64,000 nucleotides of DNA, from NCBI GenBank assembly GCA_031409495.1, contig JANNXI010000201.1, positions 4,075 through 68,074 of the forward strand, read 5' to 3'. The notes under the pieces were generated by a model. That model was not told the DNA's origin, did not search any database, and saw nothing but the letters and a program-made list of their open reading frames with translations. Position 1 is the stretch's first letter. Every line of letters begins with the position of its first letter. Origin of the DNA: JANMDR01 sp031409495 (GTDB lineage: Bacteria > Pseudomonadota > Gammaproteobacteria > Burkholderiales > Usitatibacteraceae). Below, one piece after another: positions 35,104-44,277 of this stretch. The position numbers were made by a program, and so were the translations under genes.

Positions 35104-35766
35104 ATGATTGTTTTTTCTAACACCGTCAAGCGCTACGCTAACGGCTTTGAAGCCCTCCGCGGTATTACCTGCACCGTGGAGAAGGGCGAATTTATTGCCC
35201 TCACAGGCCATTCTGGCGCGGGTAAAAGCACCATGCTAAAGCTTGCCGCAGGGATTGAAACCGCCACCCAAGGCACGGTGTTAGTGAACGGCCAAAACCT
35301 TGGTGTGCTCCGTCAATCGGGGCTGTGCGCGTTGCGGCGCAATATAGGTTTAGTATTTCAAAATCACCGCTTGTTGTTTGATCGTTCTGCGTTTGAAAAC
35401 GTCGCGCTTCCCCTAGATATTGCAGGTTTATCGCGCAAAGATGCCACCAAGCGCGTGCGCGCAGCGCTTGATAAAGTGGGTTTGTTAGCACGCGAAAAAT
35501 CAAACCCAATCGCCTTGTCAGGTGGCGAGCAGCAACGCCTCTGCATCGCGCGCGCTATTGTGAGCCGACCGAATATTTTGATAGCCGATGAACCCACGGG
35601 CAACCTAGATTCTGAATACGCCGCATCCATCATGGCGCTGTTTAAATCGTTTAATCAGGTAGGGGTCACGGTGTTGCTGTCTACTCACGATGAATCCGGT
35701 TTGGAGCGTTTAGGCTGTCGGCGCATTAGTTTGGCGCAGGGAAAGGTTGAGGCTGCGAATGTCTAG
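35104..35766 (+). CDS. ftsE: Cell-division ATP-binding protein FtsE
   Basis: 220 residues from the ATG at 35104 (MIVFSNTVKRYANGFEAL); the frame continues upstream into ftsY but that part is a shadow. Walker A GHSGAGKST, signature LSGGEQQRL, Walker B ILIADEPTGNLD and STHDE. With FtsX it controls peptidoglycan hydrolases at the septum. Overlaps ftsX by 8 bases. Confidence 0.96.
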   Translation: MIVFSNTVKRYANGFEALRGITCTVEKGEFIALTGHSGAGKSTMLKLAAGIETATQGTVLVNGQNLGVLRQSGLCALRRNIGLVFQNHRLLFDRSAFENVALPLDIAGLSRKDATKRVRAALDKVGLLAREKSNPIALSGGEQQRLCIARAIVSRPNILIADEPTGNLDSEYAASIMALFKSFNQVGVTVLLSTHDESGLERLGCRRISLAQGKVEAANV

Positions 35767-36685
35767 TCTGCTAACGCCTTTTAACGCTCACGCCATTGCC
35801 TTTCGCCGCGCAGCTATCCGTCTGCTTCAGCAGCCTGCTGTTACCGTACTTTCGGTAGTGGTGATTGCTATCGCGCTGGCGTTTCCGCTGGGTTTATTTG
35901 CGGTTTTTGAAAACGTTTTAGCGGCTACCGGAAAGCTGCAAATTAACCCCGGCATGAATGTGTATTTGCAGCCCGCTTTAAGTGACGATCAGGCGCGAAC
36001 AGTGGGCGAGGCTATTAAAAAGCTAGGTAGTGTTGAGTCTCTAAAATTTGAATCGCGTGAAGCTGCGTTAGCCAAAATGAAGGGTAATACAGGTATGCAA
36101 GATGTGCTTGCGGGCCTTGAAACCAACCCTCTACCGCACGCCTTTTTAGTGCAACCGAAACCGCAAGGCGGCGCAGATACTGTCTCCGCAGAAATTCAAG
36201 CCCTGCGAGAGCAAATCCAAAATATACCTGGCGTTGAATACGTCATCGCTGAATTTGAATGGGCCAAAAAACTAAATCGCCTAGCGCGATTCGCAAAAAC
36301 CATTCTACTGTTAGTCGCCTTAGCCTTGTGTGGCGCTGTCGTGGTGGTTACGGGCAACACCATTCGCCTGCAAATACTCACCCAGCGTGATGAGATAGAA
36401 ATCAGCCAACTTATCGGCGCTACCAACGCGTTTGTGCGTCGCCCGTTTCTCTATTTTGGCGCCGTTCAAGGCGCATTAGCGGGCGCGCTGGCGTGGCTGA
36501 TGGTGTGGGCGACTCTACGCTGGGCAGCAGTGGAAGTGCAAGAGTTAGCTAAGTCGTACGGCAGTGATTTCAGCCTGCTTGCTATTACGCCAAGTGTTGG
36601 TGCTACGTTAGTGTGCGTGGCAGCGTTACTTGGTTTATTGGGTGCTTTGTTGTCAGTAGAGTGGTATTTGCGGCGCACAAATTAG
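35759..36685 (+). CDS. ftsX: Cell-division membrane protein FtsX
   Basis: 308 residues from the ATG at 35759, inside the end of ftsE. Four membrane segments: one near 25-50 (VTVLSVVVIAIALAFPLGLF) and three in the C-terminal half (TILLLVALALCGAVVVV, LAGALAWLMVWATLRWA, LVCVAALLGLLGALL), with a periplasmic loop between the first two. Partner of FtsE. Ends 11 bases before copy G of the palindrome. Confidence 0.95.
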   Translation: MSSLLTPFNAHAIAFRRAAIRLLQQPAVTVLSVVVIAIALAFPLGLFAVFENVLAATGKLQINPGMNVYLQPALSDDQARTVGEAIKKLGSVESLKFESREAALAKMKGNTGMQDVLAGLETNPLPHAFLVQPKPQGGADTVSAEIQALREQIQNIPGVEYVIAEFEWAKKLNRLARFAKTILLLVALALCGAVVVVTGNTIRLQILTQRDEIEISQLIGATNAFVRRPFLYFGAVQGALAGALAWLMVWATLRWAAVEVQELAKSYGSDFSLLAITPSVGATLVCVAALLGLLGALLSVEWYLRRTN

Positions 36686-36696
36686 TTAATTGATGC

Positions 36697-36729
36697 CTTG
36701 GAGAAGCGCTGTTTTTGGATGCCCTCATA
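36697..36729. repeat. 33-bp dispersed palindrome, copy G (intergenic, right arm decayed)
   Basis: Left arm CTTGGAGAAGCGC, centre TGTTTTT, right side GGATGCCCTCATA. The left arm is close to consensus and the right is weak. It begins 11 bases after the ftsX stop codon and precedes the convergent NTF2-like gene. Confidence 0.65.
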
Positions 36730-36740
36730 TTTTTTGACAA

Positions 36741-37184
36741 TCACCCCATTCGCCCCTTCAACCATCGCATCAACCCACCCACCACCGGCAACTTCTCATA
36801 CAACTCGCCGGCCGCATCCCAATAATCTCGATGATAATCGGCGCGGCCGTCGGCTGCGAAGCGGACGTGGCTGGAACCGTGGATGCGTTTTGGTTTATTG
36901 GGTTGGTAGCTTTTTATGGCGAAGTCAAAATCCCAAATTAGTACGCATTGATAGTCTTGCGCGATAATTTCGGTCACAGTAAATTTTGGATTGTTCAGAC
37001 GATGAAACATCTCGGCGAACACAGCTTCAAGTTCGTCGCGGGTATTAAACTCATTAAACGGATCACGAAAATAAGTGTCTTCGGTGTAGAACTTGCCGAT
37101 GTTGGCAAGATTATCCGGTGCGAGGTTTTCAAAAAAATGCACCAAGGCTTCTATGTTTGCTGCCGCCGGTTTGCTGCGACTCAT
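36741..37184 (-). CDS. NTF2-like (SnoaL-type) protein of the CFA operon
   Basis: 147 residues. Nuclear-transport-factor-2 fold: HFFENLAPDNLANIGKFYTEDTYFRDPFNEFNTRDEL, then HGSSHVRFAADGRADYHRDYWDAAGELYEKLPVVGGL. Homologues are regularly found as the last gene of CFA/SDR/DUF3833 clusters. Overlaps the SDR gene by 4 bases. Substrate unknown. Confidence 0.87.
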   Translation of the reverse strand: MSRSKPAAANIEALVHFFENLAPDNLANIGKFYTEDTYFRDPFNEFNTRDELEAVFAEMFHRLNNPKFTVTEIIAQDYQCVLIWDFDFAIKSYQPNKPKRIHGSSHVRFAADGRADYHRDYWDAAGELYEKLPVVGGLMRWLKGRMG

Positions 37185-37960
37185 AACTTGACGCTACGGC
37201 GAATCGCGGCAAAATAAAGTGCGTAGGGCAATTGCTGCAATGCCTTCAACATGCGTGAAAAACGCTTCGGGAAGTGGATTTCAAATTCGCCGTTTTCAAA
37301 GCCTTTGATAATTTCGTCGGCCGCTACTTCAGGCGTGATGATGGCGGGCATGTCGAATTCATTTTGCGCAGTTAGTGGCGTACTCACAAAGCCAGGGCAA
37401 ATAACGTAGGTGTTGATGCCTTTTGGCTTTAGGTCCATATACATCACCTCAGCCAAATTAATCAGCGCCGCTTTGGTGGGGCCGTAAACAAGGCTGTTGG
37501 GCAGGCCGCGATAACCGGCGACGCTGGAAACTATGGCAATACCGCCTTGCTGCTGCGCCAACATGGTTGGAATAGCTACGCTTAGTGCGTTCATGAAGCC
37601 GGTTAGGTTGGTATCGATCATGTGCTTGGCTACTTTTAAGTCGATTTCCCACGCGCGCATGGGGGTGTAATCGCCCGCCATGAGCACGATAAGGTCGTAG
37701 CCGCCCCATGCCGCGATTAGCTCTTCTTCGGCCGCTTTGATGCGGTTAACATCCGTTATGTCCAATGGCAACGCCATCGTGCGCGACGCGCCAAAGCGCG
37801 TGACCATTTCGGCTAGTTTGTCTTGGCTGCGGGCGGATAGCGCCACCTTGGCGCCTTTGGAGTGCAGGGCGTTAGCCAGCGTTGCGCCAATGCCGGTGGA
37901 CGCGCCGATGATCCACACGCGTTGCTTTGACCAGCTAGTTATTTTTGTATTAAGTGCCAT
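37181..37960 (-). CDS. Short-chain dehydrogenase/reductase
   Basis: 259 residues. NAD(P)-binding GASTGIGA near the N terminus, LDITD, catalytic Ser in VSSVAGYRG and YGPTKAA with the YxxxK pair. An Arg after the first strand (ALSARSQDKL) suggests NADPH preference. Part of the CFA operon; probably acts on a lipid or its oxidation product. Confidence 0.9.
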   Translation of the reverse strand: MALNTKITSWSKQRVWIIGASTGIGATLANALHSKGAKVALSARSQDKLAEMVTRFGASRTMALPLDITDVNRIKAAEEELIAAWGGYDLIVLMAGDYTPMRAWEIDLKVAKHMIDTNLTGFMNALSVAIPTMLAQQQGGIAIVSSVAGYRGLPNSLVYGPTKAALINLAEVMYMDLKPKGINTYVICPGFVSTPLTAQNEFDMPAIITPEVAADEIIKGFENGEFEIHFPKRFSRMLKALQQLPYALYFAAIRRSVKL

Positions 37961-37976
37961 CGCAATTGCGGCGCTG

Positions 37977-38510
37977 TTATGCGCCGCGCTTTCTAAAAAA
38001 TATTGAAATTTCGGCTAGGTGTACGCCAAACTTAGTCATCACGGTACGGTTAGCCATGGTTTTATCGTCGATCAGATACATCCAGTCGTCCATATTCACT
38101 TTGTAGGTCGTGTTGTCTACCGGCAAATCGAGTATGTAGCGCCATTGTAGCGCTGCGCCACTGGCTACACCAATCGCTTGGCCGACTACATCACCTGCAG
38201 TGCCGATGTAGTTATCGCCTTGTTTTGTGATTTTCCAAATACGCTTTTCAGTTTTACCATCAGACCATATAAAGCTTTCATCCAGTACACCTTCGTTTCC
38301 GCGCCAAGTGCAGTCAATCTCAACCGTGAAGCGGCGCGTGACCTTGCCGGACCGGTCTTGCACCATGCCCCAGCCGTCCACTTTACCGTTGAAGTAGGTG
38401 GCTAAATCCAGTTTTGGCTTTTCATTCTGATAATCGCTTACGTTTACATTTGCGCAACCGGTAAGCCAAACACAGAAAATAACAACGAAAAACGTGCTAA
38501 ATTTTTGCAT
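37977..38510 (-). CDS. DUF3833 lipoprotein
   Basis: 177 residues with a lipobox LTGC (Cys near 19). LDLATYFNGKVDGWGMVQDRSGKV, FIWSDGKTEKRIWKI and DDWMYLIDDKTMANRTVMTKFGV are hallmarks of DUF3833, a family almost always found beside CFA-like methyltransferase and DUF1365 genes. Function unknown; periplasmic or membrane-anchored. Confidence 0.9.
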   Translation of the reverse strand: MQKFSTFFVVIFCVWLTGCANVNVSDYQNEKPKLDLATYFNGKVDGWGMVQDRSGKVTRRFTVEIDCTWRGNEGVLDESFIWSDGKTEKRIWKITKQGDNYIGTAGDVVGQAIGVASGAALQWRYILDLPVDNTTYKVNMDDWMYLIDDKTMANRTVMTKFGVHLAEISIFFRKRGA

Positions 38511-38525
38511 ACAATATCCTCAACT

Positions 38526-39899
38526 TTAGTTTCTAAATTTTGCTCGCCACAGCAACCAAACCGAGGCAGCTTTCAGCGCGCACGGTAATAGGGCATAGGT
38601 CACGGCAAGTGCTGTCAAAGCCAGTGGCGTTTGCGACGCTACCACCCCTGCGGCACCCGTTTTTAACCCAAAATACTCCATTGCACTTAGTGCCACGAAC
38701 GCCGCAAGCGCTAAATTCATTTTTGAGCACAAATTCCACAGGCCCAAATAAGCGCCGTCAGCGGGGGCTAAGCCCTTCGCGATATCGTCGTCAATTACGT
38801 CGGCTACCAACGCAGGTGGAATCGCTAAGTCTGCACCCAAACCTAAGCCCGACATGATGCAGATGATGAAAAAGCCCGTAACATCGCCTTCTCCAAGCAT
38901 AAAGGCCCAAACAAATGCCGCTATACTCAATACCATACCCGACAGCCAAGCGCGGGTTTTACCGAAGCGATTAGATAGTGTAATCCATAGGGGCATGCCA
39001 ATTGCACCAGCGGCAAAGTAGGCGCACAAAAGTTGCGCAGTGTACTGTGGCGTGCGGAGTACGTAGTCAATAAAAAACAGCACCAAAGTAGCCGGGATGG
39101 AAGAGGCAATGCCGTTAACAATAAAGATAACGAGCAGTTTTCTAAAGCCGTGATTTTGCAATGGCAGCCACATACTGCGCCAGGTGTTTTGCCAAGAATT
39201 GATAGCGGATTTGGTAAGTTCCGCCGCGCGATTCATGGCGGGTGGAGACGCGAATACGGTGATAACCACAGCCACCATCAATACCGGTGCGAAAATAAAG
39301 CTATATTGTGCAAAACCGGTTTTTGCGTCCGATGCATCGGACAAAATTTGCGGTAATGCCGCTGCTAAAAATACGCCAAGCAGGCCAAAGCCCTCACGGA
39401 ACGCGGTAATGCGGGTGCGTTGATTTACATCATTGGTTAAATCAATTGCGTACGCTTGGTAGCTAATTTGCACCATGCTAAATGCTGTATAGACCAGAAT
39501 GAGCATGCTGAAGAACCACGTATTTAGGGCGTTTCCAGACCACTGCGGCGGGTTAAATAAGCCCACCATCGCGCCCGCTAGTAGCGGTGCTCCACACAAC
39601 ACATAAATATAACGACCAAATTTTGAGCCGCGATTTTGCTCCTTGCGGCGTTGCGCGTTGTCGCTCCATGCTCCCAAGAGCGGATCTTGTACCGCATCAA
39701 AAACACGCGCAAAGAGCAGCAAGACCCCGATCAAACCAAGGCTAAGGCCAAAGTTATCTGCGTAAAATTTTGGTACATGTACGTAGATGGGCAGTGCCGC
39801 CATCGCCAACGGAATAGCTGTGAGGCTGTAGGCAATTAATGCGCCAGTAGTAGGCGCACTCGGCGCGCGTGCGGATGCTGCGGGCGTCCCCATGTTCAC
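38526..39899 (-). CDS. MFS transporter, sugar:cation symporter (MelB-like) type
   Basis: 457 residues from GTG at 39899 (ATG six bases later also possible), overlapping the chalcone-isomerase-like gene by 4 bases. About 12 membrane segments; RVFDAVQDPLLGAWSDNAQRR is the family signature, and the second half contains GMPLWITLSNRFGKTRAWL. In this context it more likely moves a lipid-related compound than a sugar; the cargo is unknown. Contains copy H of the palindrome (SGNALNTWFFS). Confidence 0.9.
   Translation of the reverse strand: MNMGTPAASARAPSAPTTGALIAYSLTAIPLAMAALPIYVHVPKFYADNFGLSLGLIGVLLLFARVFDAVQDPLLGAWSDNAQRRKEQNRGSKFGRYIYVLCGAPLLAGAMVGLFNPPQWSGNALNTWFFSMLILVYTAFSMVQISYQAYAIDLTNDVNQRTRITAFREGFGLLGVFLAAALPQILSDASDAKTGFAQYSFIFAPVLMVAVVITVFASPPAMNRAAELTKSAINSWQNTWRSMWLPLQNHGFRKLLVIFIVNGIASSIPATLVLFFIDYVLRTPQYTAQLLCAYFAAGAIGMPLWITLSNRFGKTRAWLSGMVLSIAAFVWAFMLGEGDVTGFFIICIMSGLGLGADLAIPPALVADVIDDDIAKGLAPADGAYLGLWNLCSKMNLALAAFVALSAMEYFGLKTGAAGVVASQTPLALTALAVTYALLPCALKAASVWLLWRAKFRN
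39507..39539. repeat. 33-bp dispersed palindrome, copy H (inside the MFS gene)
   Basis: The right half is an exact 20-bp match to copy A (from CGTATTTAGGG to TTTCCAG). The left arm GCTGAAGAACCAC resembles copy C. It is read in frame as GNALNTWFFS in a loop before a membrane segment; the protein is not obviously longer than relatives here. Confidence 0.8.
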
Positions 39900-40513
39900 T
39901 TTGCGTTGCCTATCAGCCTAGCGCGTAGCTTAGGTTCTGAAGACTTTTCTGACAACCAAATATCAAAAAACGCCGCTACAAATTCAGCGTCGGCGATCGT
40001 GCCAATGAACTTAGAACGGTTGTAAAAACGGGCTTCCTTACCGGGGACTGCCACGCCGATGAGTATGTCGCCACTTTTAATGTCTGGAAACACTTGGGTC
40101 ATCTGCGCTTGCCATTTTTGCAACTGGGCGTCGTCTTTGTAGCCTTGCTTGCGCATCTCTTGCACGCTACGTTCCGATATTGCAGCCCCTTTTAAACCGA
40201 TGTCATACACTAGCTCAAGTATGAACGGCAGCGCATTTGCGTCATATGGTTTGGCGGTAAGCGCGCTGCCGCCTGGGCTAAACAGCGTTACGTCATACAC
40301 TTTTAGACCAAAAAAGCGCATGGTGGCAGTGCCGCGAGCCTTGAGCCCGGCAAATTCATTCGTCACCATGGCTGGCAAGCTCGTCGTTGCGGCAGCAGCT
40401 TTACTTTCGACGGCTGCTATGTCTTGTGCGTGCGCACTTGTTGCTCTAATCAGTGGAGCAACTAGTAGTGAAGCTACAAGCATGTTGCCGAGCAATAGCA
40501 TAATAGAGCGCAT
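39896..40513 (-). CDS. Chalcone-isomerase-like protein
   Basis: 205 residues with a signal peptide (about 1-29, ending TSAHAQ). The domain (GLKARGTATMRFFGLKVYDVTLFSP, YDIGLKGAAISERSVQEMRKQGY, GKEARFYNRSKFIGTIADAEFVAAFFDIWLS) matches bacterial chalcone-isomerase-like proteins, which bind fatty acids rather than flavonoids. Periplasmic. Five bases after the CFA gene in the same operon. Confidence 0.87.
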   Translation of the reverse strand: MRSIMLLLGNMLVASLLVAPLIRATSAHAQDIAAVESKAAAATTSLPAMVTNEFAGLKARGTATMRFFGLKVYDVTLFSPGGSALTAKPYDANALPFILELVYDIGLKGAAISERSVQEMRKQGYKDDAQLQKWQAQMTQVFPDIKSGDILIGVAVPGKEARFYNRSKFIGTIADAEFVAAFFDIWLSEKSSEPKLRARLIGNAK

Positions 40514-40518
40514 AAGTT

Positions 40519-41775
40519 TTAGGCCTTCCTGGCTAGTTCAATTTGCATCACATCGGTGCGCTTTGTTCTGAAACCTGCCTCGCAATAACACAGGTAGAAG
40601 CGCCAAAGTTGCAAAAATTTATCGTCAAACCCTAGCGCATTGATCTCAACTTGCGAGGCGTTTACGCGAGTAAGCCAATATTTTAGAGTGTTGGCGTAGT
40701 CTATCCCAAACATGAAGGGTGAGTGCGCTGTTAAACCCTGTGCTTGAGCTTCAGAGATAAACCGTGATACAGGCGCTAGCATGCCGCCCGGAAAAATATA
40801 TTCTCGAATAAAATCACTACTTTCGCGATACCGCACAAACGCCTTTTCATCGATGGTAATGGCTTGAATCATCGCCCGCCCACTGGGCTTTAATCGGTCG
40901 TGTACGGATTTGAAATACACGGGCCAAAACTTCTCCCCCACGGCTTCAAACATTTCAATTGATACGACGTAATCGTAGGTCGCGGTCACGTCGCGGTAGT
41001 CAATAAGTTCAAAGGTAACAAGTTTATCTAAGGCTGCATCGGCAATACGGCTGACTGCAAAATTTAGTTGCTCCGTAGATAAGGTAATGCCGTGCACCTT
41101 CACGCCGCGTGTGCGGGCTGCGTGTTCGGCAAAGCCGCCCCAGCCAGCGCCAATCTCCAGTATTGACGCACCTTCGGCAGGATTTAGCTGCGTTAAAATG
41201 CGTTCGTATTTTGCCGTTTGCGCAGCTTCCATGGCGCCCGGTAACGCATTGTTCAGCTCGGTTCCTACGGCGCTGGAGTAGGTCATCGTGTTATCTAGCC
41301 AATGCTGATAGAAGCGATTCGATAAATCATAGTGCGCTGAGATATTACGCTTGGCTTGATCACGGTTGTTGGCGCGTAGCCAATGCTTAAGCCTAAAAAA
41401 GGCCGCAATAAATTTGTTACCGTAAAATACTTCCATCAACGCGGCTTCGTTTTCCACACATAAAACAAGTAGCTGGGTAAGGTCAGTGGTAAATACACGG
41501 CCATCGCGGTAGCACTCTGCTAAGCCAATTTCAGCAGCTTTAACGACTTCGCGCGCTACTTGCCAGTCGCCAAAGCGTAAGTCAGCGTCAGCGCCTGCTT
41601 GCTGGCCCTTGAAGACGGTTACTGTGCCATCGGGTGCGGTAAAAGTAAGTGTCCCGCAGTGCAGTTTGCCGAGCACTTTAAGCAGGGTACGCGCGGCCAC
41701 AGGGTGTTTCTTTGCACGCAGCTTTGCCGGTGCTGTGGGTTTAAAGGAAGGTTGGGTATTTAGTTGGGAGTTCAT
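40519..41775 (-). CDS. Cyclopropane-fatty-acyl-phospholipid synthase family methyltransferase
   Basis: 418 residues. SAM site LEIGAGWGGFAEHAARTRG, then VHGITLSTEQLNFA, YDYVVSIEMFEAVGEKFWP and AMIQAITIDEKAFVRYR...FIREYIFPGGMLAP are typical of CFA synthases. Methylates unsaturated acyl chains in membrane phospholipids, giving cyclopropane or branched products. Given the neighbours it may act in making an unusual fatty acid rather than plain cyclopropane. Overlaps DUF1365 by 4 bases. Confidence 0.92.
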   Translation of the reverse strand: MNSQLNTQPSFKPTAPAKLRAKKHPVAARTLLKVLGKLHCGTLTFTAPDGTVTVFKGQQAGADADLRFGDWQVAREVVKAAEIGLAECYRDGRVFTTDLTQLLVLCVENEAALMEVFYGNKFIAAFFRLKHWLRANNRDQAKRNISAHYDLSNRFYQHWLDNTMTYSSAVGTELNNALPGAMEAAQTAKYERILTQLNPAEGASILEIGAGWGGFAEHAARTRGVKVHGITLSTEQLNFAVSRIADAALDKLVTFELIDYRDVTATYDYVVSIEMFEAVGEKFWPVYFKSVHDRLKPSGRAMIQAITIDEKAFVRYRESSDFIREYIFPGGMLAPVSRFISEAQAQGLTAHSPFMFGIDYANTLKYWLTRVNASQVEINALGFDDKFLQLWRFYLCYCEAGFRTKRTDVMQIELARKA

Positions 41776-42608
41776 AAGTTGCGAGAAGTTTGCGTATCGG
41801 GAGGCGTGGGTTTTGAAAAGAACGGCACGCGTTTATAGAATAATTTTAAAGCCTGAAAATGAATACGCGCGACAACACCGAATGTCATCAGGGGATGTGC
41901 CAGAAACGCCCGTATTACGGCCGTCTTCGGGCTATCTATAATTGCTGTTGCGGTGCCGAATAAGGTGGTATGGATTAAGGCAGGTGCGTCTGTTTGATCG
42001 TGAAAATTAATCTGGGTTTTGCAGCCATCTACAGTTTGTTCAAATCGGAATTGATAACAACCCTCGACGTCACAAAATGGTGAAACGTGGAAGAGTTTGC
42101 GGGCGCTGAGCCACATCTTACTGGTAATTGCTGCGCCATCCAACGGCGCCACGACGTAGTTGTGACGTTCACCAAAAGTGTTATTCACTTCGCAAATTGC
42201 CGCGCGGAGGCTACCGTCTCGCGAATAGCAGGTCCATATGGTGATTGGGTTGAACACATAGCCCAATACCCGTGGAAAAGTTTGCAAAATGATTTCGCCG
42301 TCCGCGCCCTCTATATGCGCTTCTTTTAGAAGTGAGGCCACCCACGCTACTAAGTTTGCCGCGTCGTCGCTATTACGTGGGCCAACGTCACGCGGGTAGA
42401 AGCTGACTAGGTTAGGACGGCAAAACCCAAAGCCGCGCACCGGCGTTTGTTTTAGGAGGGCCAGTTGTGACAACGGTAGCGACAGGAAAAATACCGAGTA
42501 GCTAAATGCATTTTTGGCTGGCCGCGTTCGCGCATGCACCACGCCACCATTGCATACGCTGGCGGCAAACGCAGTTGGCAAAATGCTGCTATGAATACTA
42601 TTGGCCAT
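41772..42608 (-). CDS. DUF1365 family protein
   Basis: 278 residues from the ATG at 42608; an in-frame ATG at 42629 would add seven. Conserved GGVVHARTRPAKNAFSYSVFF at the N terminus, FPRVLGYVFNPITIWTCY, NTFGERHNYV, KLFHVSPFCDVEGCYQF and the C-terminal HPLMTFGVVARIHFQALKLF. Unknown function, nearly always between an FAD-dependent amine-oxidase-like gene and a CFA synthase gene, as here. Contains copy J of the palindrome near its 3' end. Confidence 0.9.
   Translation of the reverse strand: MANSIHSSILPTAFAASVCNGGVVHARTRPAKNAFSYSVFFLSLPLSQLALLKQTPVRGFGFCRPNLVSFYPRDVGPRNSDDAANLVAWVASLLKEAHIEGADGEIILQTFPRVLGYVFNPITIWTCYSRDGSLRAAICEVNNTFGERHNYVVAPLDGAAITSKMWLSARKLFHVSPFCDVEGCYQFRFEQTVDGCKTQINFHDQTDAPALIHTTLFGTATAIIDSPKTAVIRAFLAHPLMTFGVVARIHFQALKLFYKRVPFFSKPTPPDTQTSRNL
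41899..41931. repeat. 33-bp dispersed palindrome, copy J (inside the DUF1365 gene)
   Basis: Left arm GCCAGAAACGCCC, centre GTATTAC, right side GGCCGTCTTCGGG. Read in frame as PKTAVIRAFL, using the same frame as copies I and L. The encoded segment is compatible with the family, so either it was adapted or a native stretch resembles the element. Confidence 0.6.
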
Positions 42609-43974
42609 AGGTGCCCGTATTTTGGTCATTTGCAGCCTGCACTTCGGTTTTCCATGGCGGTATTGCGCCCAAAGCGCGAGCCACGGCTATGCCAGATCGC
42701 ACGCCGTCTTCATGAAAGCCATATCGGGTCCAAGCGCCAGCAAACCATAGCCCGCCTTGGCCCTGAATTTGCGGCAAGTCGCGCTGCGCCGCGACACTTT
42801 CTGGCAGAAATACTGGATGCGAATAGTTGATGCGGGCGATGGTTTGTTCAGGAGCAGGCGGGAACGGGGGGTTTAATGTCACTACCACTGCTTGTTTGAA
42901 TGGTAATGGCTGCAAGCGATTGATTAAGTAGGATAGCGATACATCGCCAGCATGTGGCTCGAAAGGTGCTAAATAATTCCATGCCGCCCATGCGCGCTTG
43001 CGCTCGGGCAGTAAGCGTGTATCGGTATGGAGCACCGCTGTGTTTGGATGGTATTTGATGGCGCCTAATATTTGCTGTTGCAGTGCTGTTGGCGCCGAAA
43101 GTAGCGCTAAAGCTTGGTCACTGTGGCAGGCAATAACGATGTGGTCAAAGGTCTCTTCACCGTCGGCATACACGATAGTGGCGAGTGTTGTGGCGGTAGC
43201 TGGAAGTATGCGTTGAATGTTGACATTGCAGCGTATCGTTGGAATTTGCGCTGCTAGTTTCGCTGCGTAAATGCGTGCACCGCCCCGAACAGTGCGCCAT
43301 TGCGGCCGATTGCTAATAGAAAGTAGACCGTGGTTGCGGCAAAAGGTTAGGAAGCTTTGCAGTGGAAAAGCGCTGATTTTTTTGCTTGGGGTTGACCAAA
43401 TGCACGCCGCCATCGGGCGCAAATACCAATCGCGAAACGCTTGGCCATAGCCGTGTGCGTCTAGAAACGCACCGAGTGTGCCGGTGAGGGGTGCCCCAGC
43501 TTCAACTAGCGCCGTGGCTTGTTTATTGAAGCGGAGCAAATCGGTCAACATACCTAAAAATTTTGGAGAAACTAAATTACTTGGTTGTGCGAAGACAGTG
43601 GCCAAGTTACAACCTGACCATTCAAGTTTTACTTTTTCTTCATGGCGTAGCGAAACGCTGAAAGACATTTCTGAAGGCGCCGTTTCAATGCTTAAGTGTG
43701 CAAATAGCGCAATTAAATTCGGGTAAGTCCAATCGTTAAAAACTAAAAATCCCGTGTCCACGCCGCAACGAGTGCCGTCAAGTTCAATATCCACCGTGTT
43801 GGTGTGGCCGCCGATGCGCGAATCAGATTCGAGCAGAGTCACGTCATAAGCGTCGCCACTGTGCTGCGCTAATAACCAAGCGCAGGATAGCCCCGAAATG
43901 CCACTTCCTACTACGGCTACTTTTTGCTTTTCTCCGGTTCTTGTTACGACTGCTTTTGTTGTTGGTACCGTCAT
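42598..43974 (-). CDS. FAD-dependent oxidoreductase (amine-oxidase-like)
   Basis: 458 residues. N-terminal FAD-binding VAVVGSGISGLSCAWLL, then LLESDSRIGGHTNTVDI, VDTGFLVFNDWTYPNL and the C-terminal GLWFAGAWTRYGFHEDGVRSGIAVA. First gene of the CFA operon. Related proteins in singlet-oxygen-induced clusters act on fatty acyl chains; the reaction here is inferred. Overlaps DUF1365. Confidence 0.92.
   Translation of the reverse strand: MTVPTTKAVVTRTGEKQKVAVVGSGISGLSCAWLLAQHSGDAYDVTLLESDSRIGGHTNTVDIELDGTRCGVDTGFLVFNDWTYPNLIALFAHLSIETAPSEMSFSVSLRHEEKVKLEWSGCNLATVFAQPSNLVSPKFLGMLTDLLRFNKQATALVEAGAPLTGTLGAFLDAHGYGQAFRDWYLRPMAACIWSTPSKKISAFPLQSFLTFCRNHGLLSISNRPQWRTVRGGARIYAAKLAAQIPTIRCNVNIQRILPATATTLATIVYADGEETFDHIVIACHSDQALALLSAPTALQQQILGAIKYHPNTAVLHTDTRLLPERKRAWAAWNYLAPFEPHAGDVSLSYLINRLQPLPFKQAVVVTLNPPFPPAPEQTIARINYSHPVFLPESVAAQRDLPQIQGQGGLWFAGAWTRYGFHEDGVRSGIAVARALGAIPPWKTEVQAANDQNTGTYGQ
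42604..42636. repeat. Candidate copy P of the 33-bp palindrome (at the FAD/DUF1365 gene overlap)
   Basis: It shares the run GCCCGTATTT with copies A and L and ends in CAGC at the right spacing, but the arms do not pair well. It spans both possible DUF1365 start codons and the stop codon of the FAD gene. Confidence 0.45.
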
Positions 43975-44277
43975 CGTCTGTTGCGCTTTCGAAGGATTAG
44001 TTTGAATCTGTAGTGGTATACGGAAAGTAAAGCAGTTTAGATTTCATCGCCAGCAGTTGCATCACAGTATAGTTTTTTTAATCTTAAATTAATCTGAAAT
44101 AGCTATAAATTCAAGTGCTTAGCAAACGCTTCGCCCACCACATTACACCGCTTCGAATTTTCTTCGGTATCATAGAGCAAGTTGCTTAGGCCGCGTCCAG
44201 CAACGTTGATCAATTGTAATAGCGATATCGTTTTTTTTGCGCAGCCCCTTCAGCGCCAATTTTATTGAGGCAATGCC
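43975..44277. other. Divergent promoter region between the CFA operon and the ferritin-like gene
   Basis: AT-rich, about 300 bases. It should carry the CFA operon promoter (minus) and the ferritin-like promoter (plus). I see no promoter good enough to mark; a TATAAA at about 44104 lacks a clear -35. GAGG at 44267-44270 is the ribosome binding site of the plus-strand gene. Confidence 0.45.
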
